DNA of 42,884 nt, taken from contig CACYRS010000031.1 in NCBI GenBank assembly GCA_902776935.1, positions 1 through 42,884 of the forward strand. The letters run 5' to 3'. This document shows positions 1-9,655 of the stretch, piece by piece. The DNA is from an uncultured Prevotellaceae bacterium (GTDB lineage Bacteria > Bacteroidota > Bacteroidia > Bacteroidales > Bacteroidaceae). The notes beneath the pieces were generated by a model, which saw nothing but the letters and a program-made list of their open reading frames with translations, was not told the DNA's origin and did no database searches. The position numbers and the translations under genes are program-made. Within the stretch, counting starts at the first letter, position 1. Each line of letters begins with the position of its first letter.

Positions 1-1
1 G

Positions 2-367
2 ACATGGGGAGCAAGGTATAAGGAGGGTAGTCCGAGAGGTACCGAGGGGGCGATGGATACAGGACTGTTCTTTATCGACTGCGACCACCTGAAGGAAGAC
101 CCGACAGAGGTGTATTACAGGCTGCTTAATGCCAAGGCCATCGAGGATGAAGGACGCAGGCAGATGGTGGCCGGGATAATGAAGGAGCATACCAAGGGAG
201 CACATGTTACTCCGAGTGGTGAAGGATTGCGAATTATCCTGACAAAGCTGTTGCCGGGGAAGGATAATGAGGCTAATATCGAGGAGTTTAAGAAGATGCA
301 AAGCAGAACGACCCTTCATTCTTTAAGTTTGAATCAATGGCAATGGGTTGGAGGGCAGCCTTCGTGA
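2..367 (+). pseudogene. VirE_N (BT4734-like) domain fragment, primase-associated protein relic
   Basis: The frame is open from the window edge, so the 5' part lies outside. The readable protein carries the pattern TGLFFIDCDHL followed by a hydrophilic helix and HVTPSGEGLRIILT. I recognise this as the BT4734-like/VirE N-terminal domain, found in Bacteroidales proteins that usually continue into a primase or VirE-type helicase and often sit on mobile elements. Recognisable similarity stops near EEFKKMQ (about base 300). The last 20 or so residues are out of character and the frame ends at 367, so no helicase or primase part follows. The next frame carries an unrelated protein fragment whose homology starts at the same place, so this looks like a deletion junction between two elements. 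Domain assignment is fairly sure; whether anything is expressed is unknown. Confidence 0.6.
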
Positions 368-543
368 TCCTCACCAAGACTTACTATCATAAGTGTCGTC
401 TGTTTACCATCCGCAAGGTCATCAAGAGATGGGCTCCATCCAATGAGAATGATACAGAGGCATATATCAAGAAGGTATCAGACCTCACTGGCATGAAGAC
501 CCGGGAGGGATGGCTTCCGGGTTTTTGTTTTTTCGGGGATTAA
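292..543 (+). pseudogene. P5-like structural protein fragment (C-terminal part)
   Basis: This frame opens after a stop at 289-291 and has no start before 337. It reads NDPSFFKFESMAMGWRAAF, then TKTYYHKCRLFTIRKVIKRW and APSNENDTEAYIKKVSDLTG. I recognise this as the C-terminal half of the 'structural protein P5' family of Bacteroidetes prophages and related elements (F-ESM-GWRAAF and RWAP-x-NDTEAYI signature). The N-terminal part is missing and is replaced upstream by the VirE_N fragment in another frame. The last 14 residues are encoded by the terminator hairpin and are not family sequence. It is a relic of a mobile element that has been fused by deletion. Translation from ATG 337 is possible but not supported by any promoter I can see. 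Confidence 0.55.
499..533 (+). terminator. Rho-independent terminator after the P5-like relic
   Basis: A 6-bp GC stem (ACCCGG at 499-504 pairing with CCGGGT at 517-522) with a 12-nt loop is followed by a T-rich run interrupted by one G. It closes the relic region just before the promoter of the metallophosphoesterase gene. Confidence 0.65.
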
Positions 544-565
544 GCAAAATAATATCGTATATAAT

Positions 566-597
566 TTTGTAATTTGGATTTTTTTTGCGTAACTTTG
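566..597 (+). promoter_or_regulatory. Bacteroidetes-type promoter (TTTG-N20-TAACTTTG)
   Basis: TTTG at 566-569 and TAACTTTG at 590-597, spaced by 20 bases, match the Bacteroides -33/-7 consensus (TTTG and TAnnTTTG). Transcription would start just after 600, which rules out an in-frame ATG at 574 and supports the start at 625 for the following gene. Confidence 0.75.
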
Positions 598-624
598 TCC
601 CCAATTTCTATATTATTATCCGTA

Positions 625-2085
625 ATGACAGAATTAAAGTATATGAGGAGTTTGATGCAATGGGTGATAGTCGTCATCCTTATCTGGAGTACAACGGCTT
701 TTACATCTTGTAATCACGTCTCAAAAAATAATGTAGGCTACGGGGATGATTCGAATTGTTCTGAAAATAATGAAAAGAATATCTGGGTATTGAGCGATAT
801 TCACGTGATGGCTCCAGAGTTGTTTCATGGCACAGACAAGGCAGAAGGAGTGAGCCAGAGCTCGAAACCGCTGCCATACAGCGCTGAGATACTGGACTGG
901 GTGGTAGACAGTGCATTGAGCGCTAATCCCAATCTGATACTGATAACCGGCGACCTGACAGAGAACGGTGATATGATGAGCCATCAGCAAGTGGTGAGAA
1001 AACTGAGCCAACTGCGTAGCGCGGGTATAAAAGTGGCGGTGGTACCAGGCAACCATGACATAGACAATACTGCTGACTCTACATCGTCGCAACAGTTTGC
1101 GGAGTTGTATAAGGACCTTGGCTATAATCTGGCTTATGCCAGAGACACGGCATCGCTATCGTACGTCTGCGAGCCTCTCGACGGGTTGGTATTGCTCTGC
1201 ATCGACACAGCCTCCGGCAGCATTAACGAACCAACGCTGACATGGCTGCTCGATCAGACCGACAAGGCACGTGCCAAGAAGAAACAGGTGGTAGCGATGC
1301 TGCACTACAACGTTACTGAGCACTACGACAGACAAAGCTTTATGCAGCGCAAGTATATCCTGACCAACTACAAGGACGTGAGACAGAAATTGATGCAACA
1401 CGGCATCCGCCTGGTGTTTACAGGACACACCCACGTGAACGACATTGCCCAATTCAGGACAGAAGCCGACAGCCTGGTGGACGTGGAGACCGGATCGCTG
1501 TTGGCGTACCCCAATGGTTGGCGCAGAATCAGGGTGAATGGTGACTTTACAAAATGGGACTTCAGCATGGGATATGTGAAGAGGATACCATCGTTGGCTG
1601 ATGTGCAGAAGGTGAGTTATCAGTATTGCCTGAACTCTCTGATTAGCATCGTGAGAGGCAATGCCGATGTCTTCTGGCCTGCCCTCGAACGGAAGCGCAG
1701 CGTACTTGACAATTTCAAGTTGAATAAGGCCGTCATCCCTGAAACCGCAGATGAATTCCGAAAGTGGTTTGTGAATGGCATGGGCGATAAGATGTACGAA
1801 GCCCTCATCATGCACTTTGAAGGCGATGAGGACAAAAATCCAAGATCGGAAGCGCTAATAAAGGAATTAAAAGAGACGCTTATGGATATGTTTAGAAAGC
1901 GTTTTACTGCTTATCAGGTGCCCGCTGACAAGAAATACTTTTTGCTGCTCTTCGCGAATGCATACTACAATAAAACCTTTCAGCTCCAGATGGAGAGCAT
2001 GCTCTCCGACAAGAACCAGTTGTCGGAAGACGATATGTTGAGCATGACCGACGACCTGAACACAACGCTGTATATTGGGAAATAA
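625..2085 (+). CDS. Metallophosphoesterase, probable lipoprotein
   Basis: This is a calcineurin-like metallophosphatase of 486 residues. The ordered metal-binding motifs of the family are all visible: SDIHV (residues about 57-61), GDLTENGD, PGNHDID and FTGHTHVND. The N terminus has a hydrophobic segment ending in AFTSC, a credible lipobox with the lipid-modified Cys near residue 29, so the protein is probably anchored in the periplasm or on the outer surface. The promoter at 566-597 lies downstream of an in-frame ATG at 574, so I chose ATG 625; ATG 643 is also possible. The C-terminal 170 residues are outside the catalytic core and I do not recognise them. The substrate cannot be told from the sequence. 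It is probably transcribed alone, since a new promoter-like element precedes the next gene. Confidence 0.85.
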   Translation: MTELKYMRSLMQWVIVVILIWSTTAFTSCNHVSKNNVGYGDDSNCSENNEKNIWVLSDIHVMAPELFHGTDKAEGVSQSSKPLPYSAEILDWVVDSALSANPNLILITGDLTENGDMMSHQQVVRKLSQLRSAGIKVAVVPGNHDIDNTADSTSSQQFAELYKDLGYNLAYARDTASLSYVCEPLDGLVLLCIDTASGSINEPTLTWLLDQTDKARAKKKQVVAMLHYNVTEHYDRQSFMQRKYILTNYKDVRQKLMQHGIRLVFTGHTHVNDIAQFRTEADSLVDVETGSLLAYPNGWRRIRVNGDFTKWDFSMGYVKRIPSLADVQKVSYQYCLNSLISIVRGNADVFWPALERKRSVLDNFKLNKAVIPETADEFRKWFVNGMGDKMYEALIMHFEGDEDKNPRSEALIKELKETLMDMFRKRFTAYQVPADKKYFLLLFANAYYNKTFQLQMESMLSDKNQLSEDDMLSMTDDLNTTLYIGK

Positions 2086-2152
2086 TGTGTTAATTTCTGA
2101 GCTATTAACATTCCTTAAACATTAAATTGGTTGTTTTTTGGAAAATTCTTCG

Positions 2153-2160
2153 TATTTTTG
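2153..2160 (+). promoter_or_regulatory. Probable -7 promoter element (TATTTTTG)
   Basis: TATTTTTG fits TAnnTTTG and sits about 35 bases before the ATG at 2196. The expected -33 TTTG is only partly matched (TTG around 2127-2133), so this is a moderate call. Confidence 0.5.
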
Positions 2161-2195
2161 TAATCGAATTATTAGAAACTATAAAATAACTAAAT

Positions 2196-3563
2196 ATGAA
2201 TAGGATTTTCGCATGGATGATGGCTGCCATTCTCAGCTGCAGTACAGCAGTATTTGCTTCGTGTGTATCTGCAGATAATCCTGTAGATAAACCGTCACAG
2301 GATGAGAAAAATGCTGACCGTGCTGCTATCGAGAAAGTCCTTTCTGAGAGACTTGCCGAAACTGCACAAGACGCCCGTTTAGAGTCGGCTTTGAGGTATA
2401 CCAGGTCGTTGTCTGAATTCCTCAGCACCTTGGATGAGAATGCCATTAAGGTTGATCTCGGTACATTTGTCGCAACTGTTGTCAGTAAGGGCAAACCCGT
2501 CGAGATGAGTAGCCTTTCTGCTCAGGACAAACAGGCTGTTGAGAAATGTATGAAGGACCAGTTCAAAATGTCTAACTATGACTTGTCGAATCTGGAATCC
2601 TTCGTTCAGATTGATGCTCATGAGACGCTCAACAAGTTTCACCTGACTTTAGAGAACGACAAGTGCACATTTACCGAGGATGCTGAAAAATTCACGGTAG
2701 AGATTGTGAAGTCGGCCACAGGGCGCATAAAGTTTCAAGCTGATTTCGGAAGCGGTAATGATGATATCTGCATATTCCTTACACGTGTTGGCGACGCTGT
2801 TCCCCTTGCCCTTCAGGTGCCTAAGTCTTTCAATGTGTCTCTGACCACTCCAAAGGGTCATGTGATGAATAGTGTGATCAACCTCTCGTCAACGGCCACT
2901 TCAAGCTACGTCAGCATTCCAGGCGACGATTGGAAGGTTGGAGCCGTGCTTACGGCAACGGTTAACGGTCGTTATAATACGATTGCTGCCCATATGAGCA
3001 ATAGTAAGAGCAGCAAGTATACCGACGACTATATCAATAGCGACGAGTTTACGCAATTGCGCGAGATGGGTACATTCTTCTCTGCTGCCTACGAGGGTAT
3101 GAGGTTTGTCAAGAGTAAGACTATTCAGGAGTTTTCAGTCACTCTCGATGACGATTTCGTCATCAGCGGTAGTGTTGATGATATAGCAAAGAGCATGCTC
3201 GCGCTTAGTCATCTGAGCCAGCTCCACGGCACTAATCCAGGATTCTATGCTGTAGATACCTATACACAGGAGTTGAACAAGTATGTTCACTTCACATTCC
3301 ATCAGAAGTCGACAAATATTACGGCACAAGGTTCTCTGCTTACTATCATGAAAGGTTCTAAGAACGAGTACCAGCCAGGTGTTGCTCTTACCTTCAAGGG
3401 TGAGGCAATGCCTCAGTGTATGTACGAGAATCTGTCGGAAGAAGACTTGGCCAACTATAATAAGATTGTTCAGAATCTCAGCGAGCTAGTGAATGAAGGC
3501 AACACGATTATAGAGAAATTCTCTAGTAAGATAAAGACCATCGCTTCTGCCTTCAAGATCTGA
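2196..3563 (+). CDS. Lipoprotein of unknown function
   Basis: I do not recognise the family. The 455-residue protein begins with a signal sequence ending in AVFASC, a good lipobox with Cys at residue 23, followed by an acidic, hydrophilic linker. The mature part is soluble-looking, with alternating beta-type stretches and helices, no further membrane segments and no obvious repeats. The C terminus is a helix-rich stretch (NKIVQNLSELVNEGNTIIEK). It sits 19 bases upstream of the sensor kinase gene, and short gaps then lead into nhaD and the P-loop/CYTH gene, so co-expression is likely. A role as a surface or periplasmic partner of the sensor is possible but is inference only. Confidence 0.75.
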   Translation: MNRIFAWMMAAILSCSTAVFASCVSADNPVDKPSQDEKNADRAAIEKVLSERLAETAQDARLESALRYTRSLSEFLSTLDENAIKVDLGTFVATVVSKGKPVEMSSLSAQDKQAVEKCMKDQFKMSNYDLSNLESFVQIDAHETLNKFHLTLENDKCTFTEDAEKFTVEIVKSATGRIKFQADFGSGNDDICIFLTRVGDAVPLALQVPKSFNVSLTTPKGHVMNSVINLSSTATSSYVSIPGDDWKVGAVLTATVNGRYNTIAAHMSNSKSSKYTDDYINSDEFTQLREMGTFFSAAYEGMRFVKSKTIQEFSVTLDDDFVISGSVDDIAKSMLALSHLSQLHGTNPGFYAVDTYTQELNKYVHFTFHQKSTNITAQGSLLTIMKGSKNEYQPGVALTFKGEAMPQCMYENLSEEDLANYNKIVQNLSELVNEGNTIIEKFSSKIKTIASAFKI

Positions 3564-3582
3564 TTAAGCCTTTAAATAGCCA

Positions 3583-5142
3583 ATGCGACAGAGAATACTA
3601 AACCTACTACTGCTGCTTACGCTTGCCCTTTCGGCAAGTGCTGACAACCTTGGCTATTCAAAGTACAAACCACTGCTCTTCGGTATCGATATGGACTATG
3701 CCCCGATGGAATACATCGATGACAAAGGTATTCCCCGTGGCTTCGACGTGGAGTTTACACGCAGGCTGATGAAGAGGTTGGACATCCCATTTACCTATTC
3801 TCCTAACACATGGTCGAACATCGCTGAAGATGTGCTCCAGGGGAAGGTAGACCTCGGCATGATGGTGTACTCGCCTTACCGTAAGGACCTGACGAACTAT
3901 TCAAGAGCCGTGTTCAGACTCTATTACCAGATAGTATATGCCAAGAAGTCGGAGGCCCGTTACGGACTGCGCGACGTGGAGGGAAAGAAGATTGCCCTGA
4001 TGAAGTCGCGACCTATCGTTGACACTCTCACCAAGGTGGGAGCCAAAGCGATGGTGGTGGAAGACCTGAAGGGCGCGTTCCTTGATCTGCAGAAGGGTAA
4101 GTACGACGCACTGATTTGTTTCCGCTATCAGGCCCGTTACATCATCGAGGAACTGGATCTCTACGACCTTACATCTTCCGACCTCGCACTGACTCCGAGA
4201 GAGTATTGCTACGTGAGTCACAGCAAAGAGCTTATCGACGCCATCAACACAGAACTCGACAAGATGGAGGAGGATGGAGAGATTGACGATGTCTATGGCA
4301 ATATAAGATCGGCCTTCGGAAAGACGGTGATACCCAAATGGGTATGGTTGCTGTTGGCCTCTATCATTATAGTTGGTCTCACGCTGGTGGTAATACAGCA
4401 ACTGGTGGCCAGAAAGAAGATATTAAAGGAGATGGAGCGTGCTAAGAAGAGCGAGGAACTGAAGGATATCTTCCTCAGCAACCTCAGCCACTCGCTGCGT
4501 ACGCCGCTGAATGCCATCATAGGATTCTCTGACCTGCTGATGAGTTCACCCGCCGACCTTATGCCGGAAGATGAACAGAAGGAACTGCTGGGACTGATAA
4601 ACACCAACGGACTGCAGCTGCTGCACCTGATAAACGAGCTGCTGTCGCTGTCGGATATCGAGGGCAGGAACCAGCTCTTCGACCGTTCGGTGGTTGATGT
4701 GGAACAGAAGATGTCGGTGTATGCCGCAGAGACCCGTATGCAGTTGCAAAAGGGCGTACAGCTGAAGGTGGTTGACCCCATTGGAGGTATGAGGGCAAGG
4801 CTGGATGAGAAACTGCTCAGACTGATAGTGATGCACCTGTTGGATAATGCCCGTGAGCATACCACCGAGGGCACCATCACTCTCACTTACTACGCCAAGC
4901 AGGACGGTATCTACGTGGAGGTGAAGGATACGGGCCGAGGACTGCCTGAGAACCTCAAGGAGAACATCTTCACTCTCCTGTCTGACAAGAATACCTATCT
5001 GCAGAAAGAGACACCGGGTCTTGGACTGAGCATCTGTAAGGCCATCATCGACAAGGGCGGAGGCCAGATAGGTGCAAAGGATAATGAGGAGGACGGACGA
5101 GGAACGGTAGTATGGTTCTGGGCTCCGGTGAAGATATTGTAA
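3583..5142 (+). CDS. Sensor histidine kinase with periplasmic SBP_bac_3 domain
   Basis: A signal peptide (residues 1-20) is followed by a solute-binding protein family 3 domain (about 30-245; YAPMEYIDDKGIPRGFDVEF is typical). One membrane helix follows at about 251-275, then a HisKA domain with phospho-acceptor His303 in NLSHSLRTPLNAIIGFSDLL, and an ATPase domain with Asn422 (LDNAREHT), DTGRGLP and GLGLSICKAI. It should bind a small periplasmic solute such as an amino acid and autophosphorylate in the cytoplasm. Two oddities: the residue after the His is Ser where HisKA kinases normally have Glu or Asp, and there is neither a receiver domain here nor a response regulator gene nearby. It lies 19 bases after the lipoprotein gene and 31 bases before nhaD. 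The ligand is unknown. Confidence 0.88.
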   Translation: MRQRILNLLLLLTLALSASADNLGYSKYKPLLFGIDMDYAPMEYIDDKGIPRGFDVEFTRRLMKRLDIPFTYSPNTWSNIAEDVLQGKVDLGMMVYSPYRKDLTNYSRAVFRLYYQIVYAKKSEARYGLRDVEGKKIALMKSRPIVDTLTKVGAKAMVVEDLKGAFLDLQKGKYDALICFRYQARYIIEELDLYDLTSSDLALTPREYCYVSHSKELIDAINTELDKMEEDGEIDDVYGNIRSAFGKTVIPKWVWLLLASIIIVGLTLVVIQQLVARKKILKEMERAKKSEELKDIFLSNLSHSLRTPLNAIIGFSDLLMSSPADLMPEDEQKELLGLINTNGLQLLHLINELLSLSDIEGRNQLFDRSVVDVEQKMSVYAAETRMQLQKGVQLKVVDPIGGMRARLDEKLLRLIVMHLLDNAREHTTEGTITLTYYAKQDGIYVEVKDTGRGLPENLKENIFTLLSDKNTYLQKETPGLGLSICKAIIDKGGGQIGAKDNEEDGRGTVVWFWAPVKIL

Positions 5143-5173
5143 ATGATAACGGAAAAAGAATAGATAATATAGT

Positions 5174-6571
5174 ATGACACTTATCATCGTTTCGATGCTT
5201 ATTATAAGCTACCTGCTGATTGCCACCGGTCATATGACCAGGGTGAACAAGTCGGCGATAGCTGTGTTTCTGGGTACCATTGGCTGGGTGGTATATATCA
5301 GCTGGGGTACCGACTTCGTGATGTCGCAGCACCCGCGTGAGTATGCGGAGTATCTGGCCGGTGAAGAGCCGTCGAGCAATGCGGTGAAGTATTTTATCTA
5401 TAATGAGATATTCCTGAGCTATGTTGGACGGGCTGCGAGTATCGTGATGTTCCTCCTGGCCACGATGTCGATAATCGAGATCCTCAACAACAACGGATGT
5501 TTCGACTTTATTCAGAAATGGATAAAGACCAACAACCCAAAGCGGCTGCTGTGGACCATCACCTTCGCCACGTTTATCATCTCGGCAAACCTCGACAACC
5601 TGACTACCGCCACGATGATGCTCGTGATAATGCATTCGATAGTACAGAACCGCCGACAGAGGATGCTCATCGGCAGCGCCATCGTGATAGCAGCCAACTG
5701 CGGAGGATGCTTTACCGTGATAGGCGACCCCATGGGAATACTGCTCTGGGAAGACGGACGCGTGACGGCATCAGACTTCTCGATGACTCTCGCACTGCCC
5801 GCTGTGCTGGCATGGGTGATACCTACGGTACTGATCAATAGACAGTTGCCTGACAAGCTCGACGCCCAGTGGTCGCCGATGCCGTATCGCGGCGACGACA
5901 CCAACCTCAACCAGTGGCAGAGAGTGGTAATGCTCTTCGTGGGTATTGGAGGACTGTGGTTTATTCCTACATTCCATAACATCACCAAGTTGTCGCCATT
6001 CCTCGGTGCTCTCTGCGTGCTCAGTGTGCTTTGGGTGGTCAACGAGGCATTCAACCGCAAGCTGATGAATGCCGACCTGATGATGGAGCGCCGTATGCCT
6101 CAGGCACTGAAATACGGGTCGATACAGCAGATGCTCTTCGTGATGGGTATCATGCTGGGTATGGGCGTGGTGACTGAGACGGGCGTGTTTGGTGATGTGT
6201 CGGCATGGATAGACTATAATATACATAATGTGTGGATTGTGGGTGTGCTCTCAGGACTGCTGAGCTGCATCGTCGACACCTTCACCATCGCCATCAGCAA
6301 CATATCGCTCTATCCTGTGCTCGAGAGTCAGCAGCTCGACATGTGGGTGGACTCTGACTATATGGCCAACTTCGTACAGAACGGTGCCTACTGGAAGATT
6401 ATCGCCTTTGCCACAGCGACTGGAGGATGCCTGTTGTCTGTGGGAAGCATCGGAGGTATCGCACTGATGAAGATGGAGCATGTGAAACTGGGATGGTATC
6501 TGAAGAATATCACCCCGAAGATGCTCGTTGGATGGCTCGTGGGAATGGTTGCCCTGTGGGCGGTGATGTGA
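5174..6571 (+). CDS. nhaD: NhaD-type Na+/H+ antiporter
   Basis: This 465-residue polytopic inner-membrane protein belongs to the NhaD branch of the ArsB/NhaD ion-transporter superfamily. Visible family features are ISANLDNLTTATMML (residues about 136-150), NCGGCFTVIGDPMGILLW (about 175-192) and a second matching half with SCIVDTFTIAISNISLYPVL and ATATGGCLLSVGSIGGIALMKM. NhaD exchanges cytoplasmic Na+ (or Li+) for protons and contributes to pH and sodium homeostasis. It lies 31 bases behind the sensor kinase gene and 30 bases before the P-loop/CYTH gene; the spacers are A-rich and lack terminators, so these genes are probably one transcript. Assignment to the family is firm; the ion preference is taken from the family. 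Confidence 0.88.
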   Translation: MTLIIVSMLIISYLLIATGHMTRVNKSAIAVFLGTIGWVVYISWGTDFVMSQHPREYAEYLAGEEPSSNAVKYFIYNEIFLSYVGRAASIVMFLLATMSIIEILNNNGCFDFIQKWIKTNNPKRLLWTITFATFIISANLDNLTTATMMLVIMHSIVQNRRQRMLIGSAIVIAANCGGCFTVIGDPMGILLWEDGRVTASDFSMTLALPAVLAWVIPTVLINRQLPDKLDAQWSPMPYRGDDTNLNQWQRVVMLFVGIGGLWFIPTFHNITKLSPFLGALCVLSVLWVVNEAFNRKLMNADLMMERRMPQALKYGSIQQMLFVMGIMLGMGVVTETGVFGDVSAWIDYNIHNVWIVGVLSGLLSCIVDTFTIAISNISLYPVLESQQLDMWVDSDYMANFVQNGAYWKIIAFATATGGCLLSVGSIGGIALMKMEHVKLGWYLKNITPKMLVGWLVGMVALWAVM

Positions 6572-6601
6572 TAAATGATAATGGATAAATGATAATTGTT
6601 T

Positions 6602-7702
6602 ATGCCGGATATTAAGAAGATAGTATTGACGGGAGGACCCTGTGCAGGAAAGACTACTGCACTGGTTAAGATAACGGAGTATTTCTCCGGGTTCGGATAT
6701 AAGGTGTTTAACGTGCCTGAGGTGCCTACGATATACAGTACGGCGGGATGGAACTACCTCACACCCAACCGCGACCTCTACTATCAGGGAGAGCGGGCTA
6801 TCCTGGAGACACAGCTCGCTCTGGAGGATCAGTTCAGGACTCTTGCTGAGGTGTGCACAAAACCCGTACTCATCGTATGCGACAGAGGAACGATGGATAT
6901 CTCTGCATATATCAAACCTGAGGAGTGGCAGGAGATAACGGCGATGGCAGGTACCAATCCCAATGAACTGCTGGAACGCTATGATGCGGTGCTCCACCTG
7001 GTGTCGGCTGCCGATGGTGCGGAACAGTATTATACCACCGCGACCAATGCCACACGATACGAACAGGCCAACGAGGAGGGACTCCGCATCGCCCGTGAGC
7101 TGGACAAGAAGATCATCAATGCGTGGACAGGACATCCTCATCTGCGAGTGATAAACAACCACGACGACTTCGAGGCGAAGCTCAACCGTGTGCTCAATGA
7201 GATTGCCAAGGTGGTAGGACTGCCGCAGCCTGCACAGGAGGAGAAGATATTCCGAGTGGAGATAACAGGTGAGATACCTGAGTGCTCGGAGAGTGAGATA
7301 ACACAGACATATCTCGTGGCAGAGCCTGGAACAGAGGTTAGGCTGCGTCGCAGACAGTTCAGCGGAGGTAAGGTGATCAACGTGCACCGCTCGAAGAAAC
7401 GCATCTCGGAATCGGAGGTGATAGAGACGGAGCGTCAGGTAGACAACAACCTCTACGAACAGATGCTGCAACAGGCAGATCCCTATCGTGCCACCATCAA
7501 GAAGCGTCGTCAGAGCTTTATCTGGAAGGGACAGTTCTTTGAGATCGACACCTTCATTGAGCCAATTGGCGACCTCGTGATGATGGAAACAAAGGGAGTG
7601 ACGGAAAAAGAGACGATCAATTTCCCTCCGTTCGTAAAGGTGATAGAAGAAGTGACAGGAAATCCCAAATATCTCAATTATAACATAGCTCTGAACAGGT
7701 AA
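6602..7702 (+). CDS. P-loop ATPase/kinase with CYTH-like C-terminal domain (TTD14-like)
   Basis: The 366-residue protein has two parts. The N-terminal half starts with a P-loop (GGPCAGKTT, residues 11-19) followed by a region like the AAA_28 family, including VPEVPTIYSTAGWN and VCDRGTMDISAYI, which resembles a nucleotide-kinase fold. The C-terminal half from about residue 218 has alternating charged strands (FRVEITGEIPE, EVRLRRRQFSGGKVINVHRS, TIKKRRQSFIWKGQFFEIDT, VMMETKG) like a CYTH/triphosphate-tunnel fold. The same pairing is known in eukaryotic TTD14, a GTP- and phosphatidic-acid-binding protein. The function in bacteria is not established to my knowledge. I placed the start at ATG 6602; the TTG at 6596 is less likely. 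It is the last gene before the ATP synthase promoter and probably shares a transcript with nhaD. Confidence 0.75.
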   Translation: MPDIKKIVLTGGPCAGKTTALVKITEYFSGFGYKVFNVPEVPTIYSTAGWNYLTPNRDLYYQGERAILETQLALEDQFRTLAEVCTKPVLIVCDRGTMDISAYIKPEEWQEITAMAGTNPNELLERYDAVLHLVSAADGAEQYYTTATNATRYEQANEEGLRIARELDKKIINAWTGHPHLRVINNHDDFEAKLNRVLNEIAKVVGLPQPAQEEKIFRVEITGEIPECSESEITQTYLVAEPGTEVRLRRRQFSGGKVINVHRSKKRISESEVIETERQVDNNLYEQMLQQADPYRATIKKRRQSFIWKGQFFEIDTFIEPIGDLVMMETKGVTEKETINFPPFVKVIEEVTGNPKYLNYNIALNR

Positions 7703-7738
7703 AAATATACTTTTTTGGAGCTAATGTGCTCTAATTAA

Positions 7739-9370
<1,632 letters not shown>

Positions 9371-9394
9371 TTCAAGAATTGAAAAATTGAAGTT

Positions 9395-9637
9395 ATGTTG
9401 CAGCTGAAGATTGTTTCGCCCGAAAAGATTGAGTTCGATGGAACAGTAGAGAGTGTTCTCGTGCCAGGTACAATGGGGCAGTTTGAGATACTCACTGACC
9501 ACGCACCAATCATCTCTACCCTGCAGAAAGGTACTGTAGAGTATCTTAACAGCGAGGGTAAGACGTCTTTGGAGATTCTGGGCGGTTTCGTAGAGGTGCA
9601 GAAGAATGTGGTTAGCCTCTGTGTTGAATTAAAATAA
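9395..9637 (+). CDS. atpC: F1 ATP synthase subunit epsilon, short form
   Basis: The product is 80 residues and consists only of the N-terminal beta-sandwich of epsilon (LQLKIVSPEKIEFDGTVESVLVPGTMGQFEILTDHAPIIS spans its core). The C-terminal two-helix domain that makes up the last 50 or so residues of the E. coli protein is absent; the frame ends cleanly after VVSLCVELK. That C-terminal domain inhibits ATP hydrolysis in other bacteria, so this enzyme must be restrained in another way, if at all. Short epsilon subunits are common in Bacteroidetes, so this is a lineage trait and not a truncation by mutation. It lies between atpD and the small membrane gene. Confidence 0.9.
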   Translation: MLQLKIVSPEKIEFDGTVESVLVPGTMGQFEILTDHAPIISTLQKGTVEYLNSEGKTSLEILGGFVEVQKNVVSLCVELK

Positions 9638-9655
9638 TAAGGTACGCGCGTGATA

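Noticed and set aside
574-624. Seventeen extra N-terminal codons of the metallophosphoesterase from ATG 574
   Set aside because: They lie within the promoter (566-597), and the signal peptide starts after 625.
6251-7471. 406-codon open frame on the minus strand, opposite nhaD and the P-loop/CYTH gene
   Set aside because: His- and Leu-rich composition without domains; it mirrors the codon pattern of the real plus-strand genes and crosses their boundary.
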